Shown: piece after piece, positions 35,929-44,335 of the stretch
Layout of the letters: each line of letters begins with the position of its first letter
How positions within the stretch are numbered: position 1 is the first letter of the stretch
Assembly (NCBI RefSeq): GCF_016495405.1
Contig: NZ_CP044522.1
Location: 2,509,876-2,573,875 of the forward strand
Direction of reading: 5' to 3'
Length of the DNA: 64,000 bases
Source: Cobetia sp. cqz5-12
GTDB taxonomy: Bacteria; Pseudomonadota; Gammaproteobacteria; Pseudomonadales; Halomonadaceae
Translations under genes and position numbers: made by a program
Notes under the pieces: model-generated
What the model was told of the DNA's origin: nothing
The model's input: only the letters and a program-made list of their open reading frames with translations
Databases searched by the model: none

Positions 35929-36915
35929 ATGCCGGCCCGTGATGCCCTCCCTCCGCTGCAATGTCTGCGCGCCTTCGAGGCCGCTGCCCGTCACGGCAGC
36001 TTCACGCAGGCCGGACGCGAGCTCAACCTGACCCAGAGTGCCATCAGCCGCCAGATCAAGCGTCTGGAGGATGACCTCGGCCGTCCGCTGTTCGAGCGTG
36101 ATCCTGATGGCCTGCGCACCACTCCCGCCGGGGAAGACTATTACCGTGTGATTCGACGCGTGCTACGCGATCTCGCCGATGAAACCACTCGCCAGCGCCG
36201 CCGTGGCAATGAGCGTCAGCTCACCCTCGCCACCAGCCCGACCGTCGCCTCCACCTGGCTTGCCCGCAGGCTGACCGACTTTCGCGACGCCCACCCCGAC
36301 ATCGAACTGCGCATCCTGACGGTGGAAGACCCCTACCGCCTGGATCTCGCCGAATTCGATCTCGGCATCTATTACCACCTCAGCAACGAGATCGACCCGC
36401 CCGGCCTGAGCGCAGAGGCCATCTTCCATGAGGAAGATGTCATTGCCGTCTGCAGCCCCGCCTATCTCGACCGCTACGGCCCCATTCACGATGCCGAGGA
36501 TATGCTCGCCAACCACACCCTGCTGGTGGTCGAGGACTTCTTCAAGGACTGGCTGACCTGGCAGCACTGGTATCAATCGCTCGGCCTCGACTGGCAGTCA
36601 CCCGCCCACAGCCTGCGCGCCAACAGCTATCAGCTGCTGATCCATGCCGCCTTCGCCGGCCAGGGCGTCATCCTGTGCTGGTCACGCCTGCTCGGTGAGG
36701 ACATCGCACAGGGTCGCCTCGTCAAGGCATTGCCACATGCCCTGCCCAGTATCGGCACCTTCTCGCTGCTCACTCCTCAACATCGCCACATGAGTCAGGC
36801 CGCACAGCGCTTTTCCCGCTGGTTGCTGGGGCTGCGCCCGCCTCAAGGGGCAGACCATGAAGGCGATGAGAGCGCTGCTGCCAGGCCGCCAGCTCCGCCG
36901 TCAGATAGGGTATGA
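35929..36915 (+). CDS. LysR (GcvA-like) transcriptional regulator
   Basis: 328 residues, AAGGA before the ATG. Opens L-P-P-L-Q-C-L-R-A-F-E-A-A-A-R-H-G-S-F-T-Q-A, with S-A-I-S-R-Q-I-K-R-L-E-D-D-L-G-R-P-L-F in the HTH, the pattern of the GcvA branch, and an effector domain to about residue 300. The last about 30 residues are a Pro/Ala-rich tail. It lies 94 bases after the CocE gene on the same strand and is the natural candidate to control the BCCT-esterase operon. Its last 146 bases overlap the end of the opposite-strand LysR gene. Confidence 0.9.
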   Translation: MPARDALPPLQCLRAFEAAARHGSFTQAGRELNLTQSAISRQIKRLEDDLGRPLFERDPDGLRTTPAGEDYYRVIRRVLRDLADETTRQRRRGNERQLTLATSPTVASTWLARRLTDFRDAHPDIELRILTVEDPYRLDLAEFDLGIYYHLSNEIDPPGLSAEAIFHEEDVIAVCSPAYLDRYGPIHDAEDMLANHTLLVVEDFFKDWLTWQHWYQSLGLDWQSPAHSLRANSYQLLIHAAFAGQGVILCWSRLLGEDIAQGRLVKALPHALPSIGTFSLLTPQHRHMSQAAQRFSRWLLGLRPPQGADHEGDESAAARPPAPPSDRV

Positions 36916-37780
36916 AGCGCTGCCCCTGACGCGAGACGGGATGAAAGCGCGAGGTGACCAACGCGACGTCCAGGTTGATGGTCGGTGTGAAGGGCACGAT
37001 GCGCAGCCGGCAATCACGGCGCGCCAGCATCGCCTCCGCCGTCACCGGATCGATCAGGGCGATCCCCAACCCTTCATTGACGAGCATCGCGACCGAGGGA
37101 AACAGATGGGTCTCGATGCTCGCCTGCAATGTCATGCCGACCTGCTGGAAGGCACGCGCAAGTTTCAGAGTGCTCTGGTGATGCTGATCCAGCGTGATGA
37201 TGGTCTCCCCGGCCAGATCCTCCGGGCTCAGTGACGCCTTCCCGGCGAGAGGATTGCCTTCGGGTACCGCAAGCGCCATGCACAATCGATACTCCTCGAG
37301 CACCAGCTCCTCGATGGCGGCGTCCGACTCGATCACGCCGAGATCGAACTGGCCCTCGGCGACCCACTCGGCGATCTTGCGCGAGCTGAACGTCTGCAAT
37401 GACAGGCGACTGTCGGGGAAGTCGCCAAGATAGCGCGCCATCACTCGGGGCATCACCGTGGGAGACAACCCCGGCATCGAGGCCACGGTGAGCTTGCCGG
37501 CATGGCCGTCACGCAGCCCATCGGTCAACTCATCAAGGTGGCCCACCGAGGCCAGTACCTTGTCGACCCCTTCGGCCAGGTGGACGGCCTCCGGCGTCAG
37601 CTGGGTGCCGTAGTGGTTGCGGCGAAAGAGCAGAAAGCCGACTTCACTTTCCAGGTTGGTGATCGCCGTGCTCACGGCAGGCTGGGTAATGGCCAGACGA
37701 CGTGCTGCCTGGGAGAGACTGCCCGTGCGTACCACTTCCTGAAAGATCTGCAATTGACGCAGGTTGTGTCTGAGTTTCAT
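36770..37780 (-). CDS. LysR family regulator divergent from the symporter
   Basis: 336 residues. HTH at about 5-65 (L-R-Q-L-Q-I-F-Q-E-V-V-R-T-G-S-L-S-Q-A-A, P-A-V-S-T-A-I-T-N-L-E-S-E-V-G-F) and an effector domain; about 35 residues past the domain end form a tail that overlaps the opposite LysR gene. Divergent from the sodium:solute symporter gene, 248 bases away, so it probably controls the symporter-oxidase operon. Those 248 bases hold five 14-bp tandem repeats directly in front of its start. Effector unknown. Confidence 0.9.
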   Translation of the reverse strand: MKLRHNLRQLQIFQEVVRTGSLSQAARRLAITQPAVSTAITNLESEVGFLLFRRNHYGTQLTPEAVHLAEGVDKVLASVGHLDELTDGLRDGHAGKLTVASMPGLSPTVMPRVMARYLGDFPDSRLSLQTFSSRKIAEWVAEGQFDLGVIESDAAIEELVLEEYRLCMALAVPEGNPLAGKASLSPEDLAGETIITLDQHHQSTLKLARAFQQVGMTLQASIETHLFPSVAMLVNEGLGIALIDPVTAEAMLARRDCRLRIVPFTPTINLDVALVTSRFHPVSRQGQRFIPYLTAELAAWQQRSHRLHGLPLEAGAAPATSGKSAVRPDSCGDVEE

Positions 37781-37806
37781 GACGACTGGCTCTCATCTCA
37801 TGGCAG

Positions 37807-37876
37807 GGCTCTGGTGGCAAGGCTCTGGTGGCAGGGCTCTGGTGGCAGGGCTCTTGTGGCAAAGCTCTCGCGGCGG
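37807..37876. repeat. Five 14-bp tandem repeats in a divergent promoter region
   Basis: Five copies of a 14-base unit, consensus GGCTCTGGTGGCAG, start at 37807, 37821, 37835, 37849 and 37863; the last two are degenerate and a poor sixth copy precedes them at 37793. They lie between the lysR start (37780) and the symporter start (38028). The unit length is not a multiple of three, consistent with a non-coding role or a slippage-prone array. Confidence 0.8.
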
Positions 37877-38027
37877 GGCACTCATGTCTGGAGTCTCGAG
37901 ACTAGTCTCTCTCGGGCAGACTCTAAATTGTTCTTATGACTTAATAGATCGCCTTTAGTTGTGTTTATACCCCCTGCGGGAGGAAGCTGACCAGACCCTC
38001 ATAACCAACAACAAAGGGCCACAGACA

Positions 38028-39455
38028 ATGCATATGATCGACCTCATGGGGCTATTGCTGTATTTCGCGATATTGCTCTACATCGGCTATCGCAGTGCCA
38101 GGAAGACGTCCAGCAGTGCCGACTTCGCCGTCGCCGGCAACAAGATCATCTGGCCGGTGCTGTTCGCCACGCTCGCCGCTTCCTTCCTCGGCGGGGGTGC
38201 CTCGATGGGACGCGCCGGCAAGGCCTTCGATGAAGGCTACGCCTTCATGTTCGCGGCCTCTGCCTTCCCCATCGCCACCATCATCGCGGGCCTCTACATC
38301 GCGCCACGCCTCAAGCGCTATGCAGGGGCACAGACGGTCGGTGACATCATGGCGCATCACTATGGTCGCAGCGCCCGCCTGCTGACCGGCATCTTCTCGC
38401 TGATCTTCTGCGTCGGCATTCTGGGCGCTCAGGCGCTGGCCATCGGCACCGTCTTCAATGCCATCCTGGGCATCGAGATCAGCACCGGCATCCTGATCGG
38501 CATGGCAGTGGTACTGGTGTACTCCACGGCCGGCGGCATGTGGGCCGTGATCCAGACTGACGTGGTGCAGTTCGTGATGCTCGCGGTCTTCCTGCCCATT
38601 ACCATGATCGTCGGGCTCGACAAGATCGGTGGCCCGGATGCCCTGATCGCCGCCCTCCCCAGCGAACACTTCAGCCTCATGGGCGATTACACGCCGCTGA
38701 TGTTCATCAGCATCTTCATCGCCTTCCTGCTCGGCGAGACCCTCGTCCCGCCCTACACCCAGCGCGCCCTGTCGGCACCGGATTCCCGTCATGCCAGGAT
38801 CGGCTACTCGCTGGCCGGTGGCTTCGGTCTGCTGTTCTATGCCGTCAGCTCCACCATCGGCCTGATCGCGCTGGTGCTCTATCCGCAGATCTCGCCGGAT
38901 CAAGCCATGCCGGAACTGATTCGTGACGCCCTGCCACTGGGGCTGACCGGTCTGGTGCTCGCCTCACTGCTGGCGGTGGTGATGTCGACGGCGGATTCCT
39001 ACCTTAACTCGGCTGCGGTCATCTTCGTGACCGACATCTACAAGCCTTTCATCAATCCCGCCATGTCCGGCAAGCAGCAGCTATGGATCGAGCGCGGTGT
39101 CAATCTGGCCATCGGCCTGGGCGCCATCGTCTTCGCGCTTTACGCCACCTCGATCATCGATGCGCTGCTGTTGAGCTATGCCCTGTGGGCACCGACCATT
39201 CTGCTGCCGTTCATCTTCGCCGTGCTGTTCAATATCCGCTGCAAGCGTGCCGGCATCGCCGCGATGATGGCCGGGGCCCTGGCCACCAGCACGTGGAAAT
39301 GGAGCGGCCTGGAGCTGGAAGCCCTCACCGGGCTCACACCACTGATCGCCGGCGTCATCACCAACATCGTGGTCTTCACCCTTGTCTATCAGTTCTTGAA
39401 TGCGGCGCCAGACCACAACGGCAAGAACGCCTCGACCCAGCCCACCCACTCCTGA
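38028..39455 (+). CDS. Sodium:solute symporter (SSS family)
   Basis: 475 residues from ATG 38028; the frame back to 37959 adds a hydrophilic stretch that does not belong to the fold. Thirteen membrane segments likely, starting D-L-M-G-L-L-L-Y-F-A-I-L-L-Y-I-G-Y. Hallmarks: F-A-V-A-G-N-K-I near TM2, G-G-G-A-S-M-G-R-A-G, and V-M-S-T-A-D-S-Y-L-N-S-A, which carries the sodium-site Ser/Thr and Asp residues. Substrate not evident. It is followed by a 31-residue membrane protein and then a D-amino-acid-dehydrogenase-like flavoprotein, so an amino acid or related imino acid is the best guess. Confidence 0.92.
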   Translation: MHMIDLMGLLLYFAILLYIGYRSARKTSSSADFAVAGNKIIWPVLFATLAASFLGGGASMGRAGKAFDEGYAFMFAASAFPIATIIAGLYIAPRLKRYAGAQTVGDIMAHHYGRSARLLTGIFSLIFCVGILGAQALAIGTVFNAILGIEISTGILIGMAVVLVYSTAGGMWAVIQTDVVQFVMLAVFLPITMIVGLDKIGGPDALIAALPSEHFSLMGDYTPLMFISIFIAFLLGETLVPPYTQRALSAPDSRHARIGYSLAGGFGLLFYAVSSTIGLIALVLYPQISPDQAMPELIRDALPLGLTGLVLASLLAVVMSTADSYLNSAAVIFVTDIYKPFINPAMSGKQQLWIERGVNLAIGLGAIVFALYATSIIDALLLSYALWAPTILLPFIFAVLFNIRCKRAGIAAMMAGALATSTWKWSGLELEALTGLTPLIAGVITNIVVFTLVYQFLNAAPDHNGKNASTQPTHS

Positions 39456-39465
39456 GGACCTGACC

Positions 39466-39561
39466 ATGTTTGGATTGACCCTGTATGTGATCTGCCTGCT
39501 GAGCATCCTCACTGCCGTGGGTATCGCCATCGCCTCCTGGAAGTTCTACCGCGACAACTGA
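39466..39561 (+). CDS. Small single-span membrane protein after the symporter
   Basis: 31 residues, too short for ordinary gene calling. ATG at 39466, ten bases after the symporter stop, with GAGG at 39453-39456 overlapping that stop. It starts M-F-G-L-T-L-Y-V-I-C, has one hydrophobic helix of about 20 residues with no charge, and ends S-W-K-F-Y-R-D-N with positive charges on the C-terminal side. The composition and position fit the small accessory proteins found after SSS or NSS symporter genes in many bacteria. Whether it stabilises or modulates the symporter is inference. Confidence 0.72.
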   Translation: MFGLTLYVICLLSILTAVGIAIASWKFYRDN

Positions 39562-39648
39562 GCCATCGGCAGGGTCTGCGCCGCTCGACCATGAGTCTTC
39601 CCAAGCACTGTCATGGCTCTGTCACGGCCCTGCCACCGTCTTCATCAC

Positions 39649-39685
39649 GCCGAGCATGCTGGGCAACCCGTCCGGCATGCTCGGC
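39649..39685 (+). terminator. Hairpin between the small protein and the oxidase gene
   Basis: GCCGAGCATGC (39649-39659) pairs with GCATGCTCGGC (39675-39685) around a 15-nt loop. No T-run follows, so it may be an attenuator or mRNA-stability element inside the operon. Confidence 0.5.
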
Positions 39686-39701
39686 AAAGAGAGTCCGCGC
39701 G

Positions 39702-40988
39702 ATGACCACGCAATCCCCCGCCGCCCGAGTGGCGAGCCACGACAGCATCGCCGTCATCGGCGCCGGCATCATCGGCCTGGCGACCTGCCGCGCCTTGCAG
39801 GCACGTGGCTATCACGTTCATTTGTATGACCCGAATCCCATCGGCGAAGGCACCTCCTTCGGCAACGCCGGCCTCATCGCCAACTACGCCACCTCACCGA
39901 TGGCCAGCGGCGATACCCTGCGTCAGCTGCCGGGCCATCTGCTGAGCAGGCAGCCCTCCCTTGCCATCGCCCTGCGCCACACGCCTGCCCTCGCGGATTT
40001 CGGCTGGCGCTTCCTCAAGGCGGCAACGCCCTCCAATTTCCAGCGCCACAAGGCAGATCTGATCGCCCTGCTGGCCAATGCCGTCGAACGACAGCATGCT
40101 CTGATCGATGACCTGCAGACCAGAGCGCCCACTGCACTGGCCAGCCAGACAGGTTGTCTGCAGATCCAGCGCGACACCGCCATCACCCCGGCATCGCTGG
40201 AGAAGATGGCCCGGGCGAAACGTCATGACGGAGTCGAATGTCAGGCACTGGGCGCAAGCGAGCTGCGGGATCTGGAGCCGTCGCTCAACTCGAAGGGACT
40301 GGCAGGCGGCCTCTACTACCCTGATACCCGCCATCTCACCAGCCCGCTGTCACTCAGCCGCCAGCTCTTCGCACAGCTAGAAGAAGGCGGCCTTGAGTGG
40401 ACGGCTCAGCAGGTCGATGCCCTCACGCCGCTTGCCAGTGGCGGCTGGCGCATCGACACCGCCACCACCTCACAGGAGGTCCCGCATGTGGTGATCTGCG
40501 CCGGTATCGCGAGCAATTCGCTGCTGGCGGGACTCGGCAAGCGTCTGCCGGTGGTCAGCGAGCGCGGCTATCACATCGAACTCGCCACCTCGCTGCCACT
40601 CTCACGCCCGGTGGGCTGGCTGGCGCATCACTTCTACGCCTCGCCCATGGCCGCAGGCATACGCCTGGCGGGTACCACCGAATTCTGCGCGCCATCGCGC
40701 CCCGCCTCGCCACAACGCTGGCAAGCCCTCACGCAATGGGGCGAGACGCTCTTCGGCCAACCGCTCGACGTCGCCCGCCACTGGATGGGCGTGCGCCATT
40801 CCACTCCCGATGGTCTGCCGGTAGTGGGCGAGATGCCCGGCTGTCCCGGCCTGCTGCTCGCCTATGGGCATGGCCATCTGGGGCTCACCCTCTCGGCCGA
40901 GACGGGCGATCTGGTGGCCCGCACGGTGGCGCACGAACCCCTGCCGGAATACGCGCGCAGCCTGTCGCCCGCCAGGTTCTGCCAATGA
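39702..40988 (+). CDS. FAD-dependent oxidoreductase, D-amino acid dehydrogenase-like
   Basis: 428 residues from ATG 39702; GAGAG lies upstream, and the frame from 39591 runs through the hairpin. DAO-family flavoprotein with the FAD-binding start I-A-V-I-G-A-G-I-I-G-L-A-T-C-R-A-L and the C-terminal G-H-G-H-L-G-L-T-L-S. It has the DadA-type G-T-S-F-G-N-A-G-L-I after the first motif, where DadA acts on D-amino acids and passes electrons to the respiratory chain. Other DAO members use sarcosine, proline or hydroxyproline, so the substrate is open. Same strand and likely same operon as the symporter. Confidence 0.9.
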   Translation: MTTQSPAARVASHDSIAVIGAGIIGLATCRALQARGYHVHLYDPNPIGEGTSFGNAGLIANYATSPMASGDTLRQLPGHLLSRQPSLAIALRHTPALADFGWRFLKAATPSNFQRHKADLIALLANAVERQHALIDDLQTRAPTALASQTGCLQIQRDTAITPASLEKMARAKRHDGVECQALGASELRDLEPSLNSKGLAGGLYYPDTRHLTSPLSLSRQLFAQLEEGGLEWTAQQVDALTPLASGGWRIDTATTSQEVPHVVICAGIASNSLLAGLGKRLPVVSERGYHIELATSLPLSRPVGWLAHHFYASPMAAGIRLAGTTEFCAPSRPASPQRWQALTQWGETLFGQPLDVARHWMGVRHSTPDGLPVVGEMPGCPGLLLAYGHGHLGLTLSAETGDLVARTVAHEPLPEYARSLSPARFCQ

Positions 40989-41038
40989 TCCCGCTTCCCT
41001 GAGTGAGCAGGACGGCACCCTTGCCTCTGAAGACGAAA

Positions 41039-41066
41039 GCCCCTGACAGGCGAACCTGTCAGGGGC
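41039..41066 (+). terminator. Terminator after the DadA-like gene
   Basis: Perfect 12-bp stem, 41039-41050 with 41055-41066, CGAA tetraloop, then the T-rich TTCTTGTCTCTT. Confidence 0.85.
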
Positions 41067-41135
41067 TTCTTGTCTCTTGCGTTACAGCTTGCCAGAGCTT
41101 CTGCTTACAGAAGGTGAAGAGAAGATTCCCGTTCC

Positions 41136-42437
41136 TCAATACACGAAGGCGAACAGGAAATTGAAGATCAGCGCAGCCCCGAAGCCCAGCGGCGCGGCCT
41201 TGAACAGCAGCTTGGGCAACAGGTCATTGCGACGCTCTTCACTGGGGCATGAGCCCAGGATCAGGCTGCCGCCAGAGGAGAATGGCGAGATGGCGGTGGA
41301 TTGCGCACCGATGACGATGGCGACGAACAGGATCATCGGGTCGATCCCCAGCTGAGCGGCCAATGCCGGCACCACCGGAAACAGCGCCGGTGTCACCACG
41401 CCCAGCGTGCTGGCGAACAGCGACATGATGGCGGAGATCACTCCGAACACGATCGGTACCGCGTAGACCGGAATATTGCCACTCACCCAGGAAGCCAGCA
41501 GATCGATCGTGCCGACCTTGATCGCGATGGAGATCAACATGCCGACACCACAGATCATGATGATGGTGCCCCACGGCAGCGAAGCGATCGCCTTGCGTTC
41601 ATCCCCCAGCTTCATCAGCAACGCGATCACCGAGAACACGCTGGCAATCAGTCCTATGTTGATGCGGTCGTTGACGTAAGCCACCAGCGCATTATCCGGC
41701 AGGATCATCGCGGTGATCGGCGGTGCCAATACAGTGACCATCAACAGCAACGTCAGACGCAATGTCAGTCGCTGCTCACGGTTCATCGGCGAGGGCTGGG
41801 ACACATCGGTGATCTGCACGCCGCCTGAGTGGTTGCGCAGCGAGAACAGCACCAGCATCCCCAGCACCACGATGGGCACGACCATGGTCGCCAGGAAGAT
41901 GCCGAGGCTGTAATGGAAGGCATCGCCAGAGGTGATGCCTGCGCCCGTCATCAAGCCCTGGAAGATGATGCCACTCTGGCTGGAGACGAAGTTGGCCCCC
42001 GCCAGCGCGCCATAGTTGACCGCCATCGCACCGACGATCAGCGACAGGCGAGTCTTGTCACACAGCAGCAGCGTGATCGGGGCCATGAAGGCCAGTACCG
42101 TGTAGTAACCCGCCCCTAGCGCCGAGATGATCACCGACGAGAAGAAGATCGCGAACGGCAGCAAGGCAGGCACGTTGCGACAGCGATACAGCAGATGTTC
42201 CGCCAGCTTCTCAAGCGTGCCGTTGACGATGGCGAAGTTATAGAACAGACAGACCGAGAAGATGATGAAGAAGATCTTCAGCGGCCACAGGCCGATCACC
42301 TCATTGGGCGACATCCCCAACCAGAAGCAGCCGATCAGATAGGAGAAGGCGATGGCGAACAGGCCGATGTTCAGGCGTAACCGATAGCCCAGAACGATCG
42401 AGACCACGATGGCCAGTATGACGACAAGACTCGACAT
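41136..42437 (-). CDS. MatC-like dicarboxylate carrier (SLC13/IT superfamily)
   Basis: 433 residues from ATG 42437. About twelve membrane segments. The N-terminal V-I-L-A-I-V-V-S-I-V-L-G-Y-R and G-L-F-A-I-A-F-S-Y-L-I-G resemble the MatC_N domain of the malonate carrier family; the C-terminal half carries S-P-F-S-S-G-G-S-L-I-L-G, a typical substrate-site loop in the ion-transporter superfamily. It lies 39 bases after the amidohydrolase gene, so it probably imports the compound that enzyme opens. Malonate, tricarballylate or a lactone acid are possible; not assignable. Confidence 0.82.
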   Translation of the reverse strand: MSSLVVILAIVVSIVLGYRLRLNIGLFAIAFSYLIGCFWLGMSPNEVIGLWPLKIFFIIFSVCLFYNFAIVNGTLEKLAEHLLYRCRNVPALLPFAIFFSSVIISALGAGYYTVLAFMAPITLLLCDKTRLSLIVGAMAVNYGALAGANFVSSQSGIIFQGLMTGAGITSGDAFHYSLGIFLATMVVPIVVLGMLVLFSLRNHSGGVQITDVSQPSPMNREQRLTLRLTLLLMVTVLAPPITAMILPDNALVAYVNDRINIGLIASVFSVIALLMKLGDERKAIASLPWGTIIMICGVGMLISIAIKVGTIDLLASWVSGNIPVYAVPIVFGVISAIMSLFASTLGVVTPALFPVVPALAAQLGIDPMILFVAIVIGAQSTAISPFSSGGSLILGSCPSEERRNDLLPKLLFKAAPLGFGAALIFNFLFAFVY

Positions 42438-42476
42438 GGCGAACACTCTTGTTATGTGGGGACAGGAGAGATGTGG

Positions 42477-43304
42477 CTATAGCGTCAGCAGGCGGCCCGG
42501 ATTGCGGATCATCACCTGTTCGATCAGATGCGGGTCTATCAGCAGATCGCGCATGCCCTGTGTCTGGGCGGCATGATCGGTCACGTGCTCGAAACGGGTA
42601 TGCGGCCAGTCGCTGCCCCAGAGCAATCGCTGGTCATCGCCCATGGCCTGGCGTAGCACGGCAAGCGAGCGTCGCGATTGCTCAAGCGTTGCGCCCGAGC
42701 GGTACGGGGCAGAGACCTTGACCCACAGTTGCGGCGAGCTCAGCAGTGTCAGAAAACGCTGATGCTCAGGAAGTGTCGGGACCAGCTCACCCTCCTTCGG
42801 CAGACCGAAGTGGTCGATCACCAGCGTCACGCCAGTCTCGATCAAGCGCGGCAGAAAATCGGCGAGATCGGCCACGCTGCGCTGGATTTCCACATGCCAC
42901 TGGCGGCGCGCCAGCTCACGATAGAGCGACATCCATTCCTCACCGAGATAGTCCGTCGGTGTCGCGCCGATCAGATTGAGGCGAATGCCGACCACGCCCG
43001 CCGCTTGCATGCGGTCCAGCTCCGCCATGGAAATGGCACTGTCGACCACCACCACGCCCTTGAGGCGCTCAGGAGAGGCGGCAAGCGCCTCCAGCAGAAA
43101 ATGATTGTCCGTGCCAAGAAAGCTGGGCTGAACGAGCAGACCATGCGACAGGCCCTGTGCATCCAGCTGCGCCAGATACGCCTGGGACGTGGCATCATAC
43201 TCGGGACTGTAACGACGGCCCTGGGCCATCGGCAGGTCATGGAGAAAGACATGGGCGTGGGTATCGACGCCGCTACACAACATTGTCGGGGAATCCGCAG
43301 TCAT
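42477..43304 (-). CDS. Amidohydrolase, LigI/2-pyrone-dicarboxylate lactonase type
   Basis: About 275 residues from ATG 43304, with GTG 43313 as an alternative start. A TIM-barrel amidohydrolase (Amidohydro_2) with the metal-binding D-T-H-A-H near the N-terminus, a central V-I-D-H-F-G-L-P, and the C-terminal W-G-S-D-W-P-H-T. This set matches the group of 2-pyrone-4,6-dicarboxylate lactonase and galactarolactone isomerase, which hydrolyse or isomerise sugar-acid or pyrone lactones. First gene of the minus-strand pair with the MatC-like carrier, divergent from a GntR/UTRA regulator. Substrate not certain. Confidence 0.88.
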   Translation of the reverse strand: MTADSPTMLCSGVDTHAHVFLHDLPMAQGRRYSPEYDATSQAYLAQLDAQGLSHGLLVQPSFLGTDNHFLLEALAASPERLKGVVVVDSAISMAELDRMQAAGVVGIRLNLIGATPTDYLGEEWMSLYRELARRQWHVEIQRSVADLADFLPRLIETGVTLVIDHFGLPKEGELVPTLPEHQRFLTLLSSPQLWVKVSAPYRSGATLEQSRRSLAVLRQAMGDDQRLLWGSDWPHTRFEHVTDHAAQTQGMRDLLIDPHLIEQVMIRNPGRLLTL

Positions 43305-43354
43305 CAACGTCACTCACTATCTGGCGTATGGCATGGGCGCAGGGACTCGCACCC

Positions 43355-43378
43355 ATTCATGCAAACATATATATGAAT
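43355..43378. promoter_or_regulatory. Candidate GntR operator
   Basis: ATTCAT-N12-ATGAAT (43355-43378) encloses the palindrome CATATATATG (43366-43375). It sits between the amidohydrolase and gntR starts, where a UTRA-type repressor would be expected to bind. Confidence 0.45.
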
Positions 43379-43444
43379 TATCGAGTGACAGGTTAGCGTA
43401 AAAAACACGCTGACAGCAGTGACCCGCGACCAAAGGAGCAATAC

Positions 43445-44197
43445 ATGCCGCAAGCACGGTCAATTCGGGGCATCAATGGATCGGACTCTCGCCTTCCGCT
43501 TTACCAGCGTCTGCGCGACGAGTTTCTCTTGCAGATTGCCGAAGGCCACTGGGTACCGGGCACACCGATCCCCACCGAAGCCGAGATGACCCGTGAATAC
43601 GAGGTCGCCATCGGTACGGTACGCAAGGCCATCGACACCCTGGTGCAGGACGGTATTCTGGACCGTCAGCAAGGCCGAGGCACCTTCGTGCGCCGTCCGG
43701 AATTCACGCGCTCGTTGTCGCGCTTCTTCCGCCAGGTCGATCAGCAGGGCAACACCTGCATTCCTGAGAGTGACATCCTGTCGCTGGAGAGCGAGCCCGC
43801 CAGTCAGCACGTTCGCCAGGCCCTCGCGCTGAAGGCCAGGGCACGCGTCATCCACCTGGAACGCGTGCGGCGCATCGATGGCAAGCCACTCTTTCACGAG
43901 CGCATCTGGCTACCCGAGGAGCGCTTCGCTGCCCTGCTCGACACCCCGAAGGACGCCCTGGGCGACCTGCTCTACCCCGCCTATGAAGCGCTGTGTGGCC
44001 AGTTGATCGCCCATGCTCAGGAAACGCTTTCGGTGGGGATTGCCGATGCGCTGACCTCCGCGATGCTCGGCATTCCCGTCGAGACACCGGTCATGGTGAT
44101 CGACCGTATCGCCACCGGTTTTGATGGCACGCCACTGGAGCTGCGACGCTCCTACGGCATCGCGAGCGACTTCCGCTACCAGATCGACATCGCCTGA
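43445..44197 (+). CDS. GntR/HutC (UTRA) family transcriptional regulator
   Basis: 250 residues, AAGGAG before the ATG. N-terminal GntR winged helix (about 15-85: P-L-Y-Q-R-L-R-D-E-F, P-T-E-A-E-M-T-R-E-Y-E-V-A-I-G-T-V-R-K-A-I) then the UTRA ligand-binding domain with the typical W-L-P-E-E-R-F and C-terminal R-R-S-Y-G-I-A. Divergent from the lactonase-MatC operon and probably its repressor. A very strong terminator follows. Confidence 0.94.
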   Translation: MPQARSIRGINGSDSRLPLYQRLRDEFLLQIAEGHWVPGTPIPTEAEMTREYEVAIGTVRKAIDTLVQDGILDRQQGRGTFVRRPEFTRSLSRFFRQVDQQGNTCIPESDILSLESEPASQHVRQALALKARARVIHLERVRRIDGKPLFHERIWLPEERFAALLDTPKDALGDLLYPAYEALCGQLIAHAQETLSVGIADALTSAMLGIPVETPVMVIDRIATGFDGTPLELRRSYGIASDFRYQIDIA

Positions 44198-44261
44198 TGC
44201 AACGAAAGGGAAACGGCAGGATGTGACGACGCGAGGCCAATCTGCGTGTTGTCAGAGCCCA

Positions 44262-44309
44262 TCTACGACAAGGCCCCTGATCGTCACCGATCAGGGGCCT
44301 TGTCGTAGA
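44262..44309. terminator. 22-bp terminator stem, gntR / FCD regulator
   Basis: Perfect 22-bp stem, 44262-44283 with 44288-44309, TCAC loop. It lies between convergent genes and probably works in both directions. Confidence 0.9.
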
Positions 44310-44335
44310 CAGTGGATCGCCTGGCAAGTCAGTCG

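Noticed and set aside
37807..37876. CRISPR-like array
   Set aside because: The 14-bp units are contiguous with no spacers and there are no cas genes.
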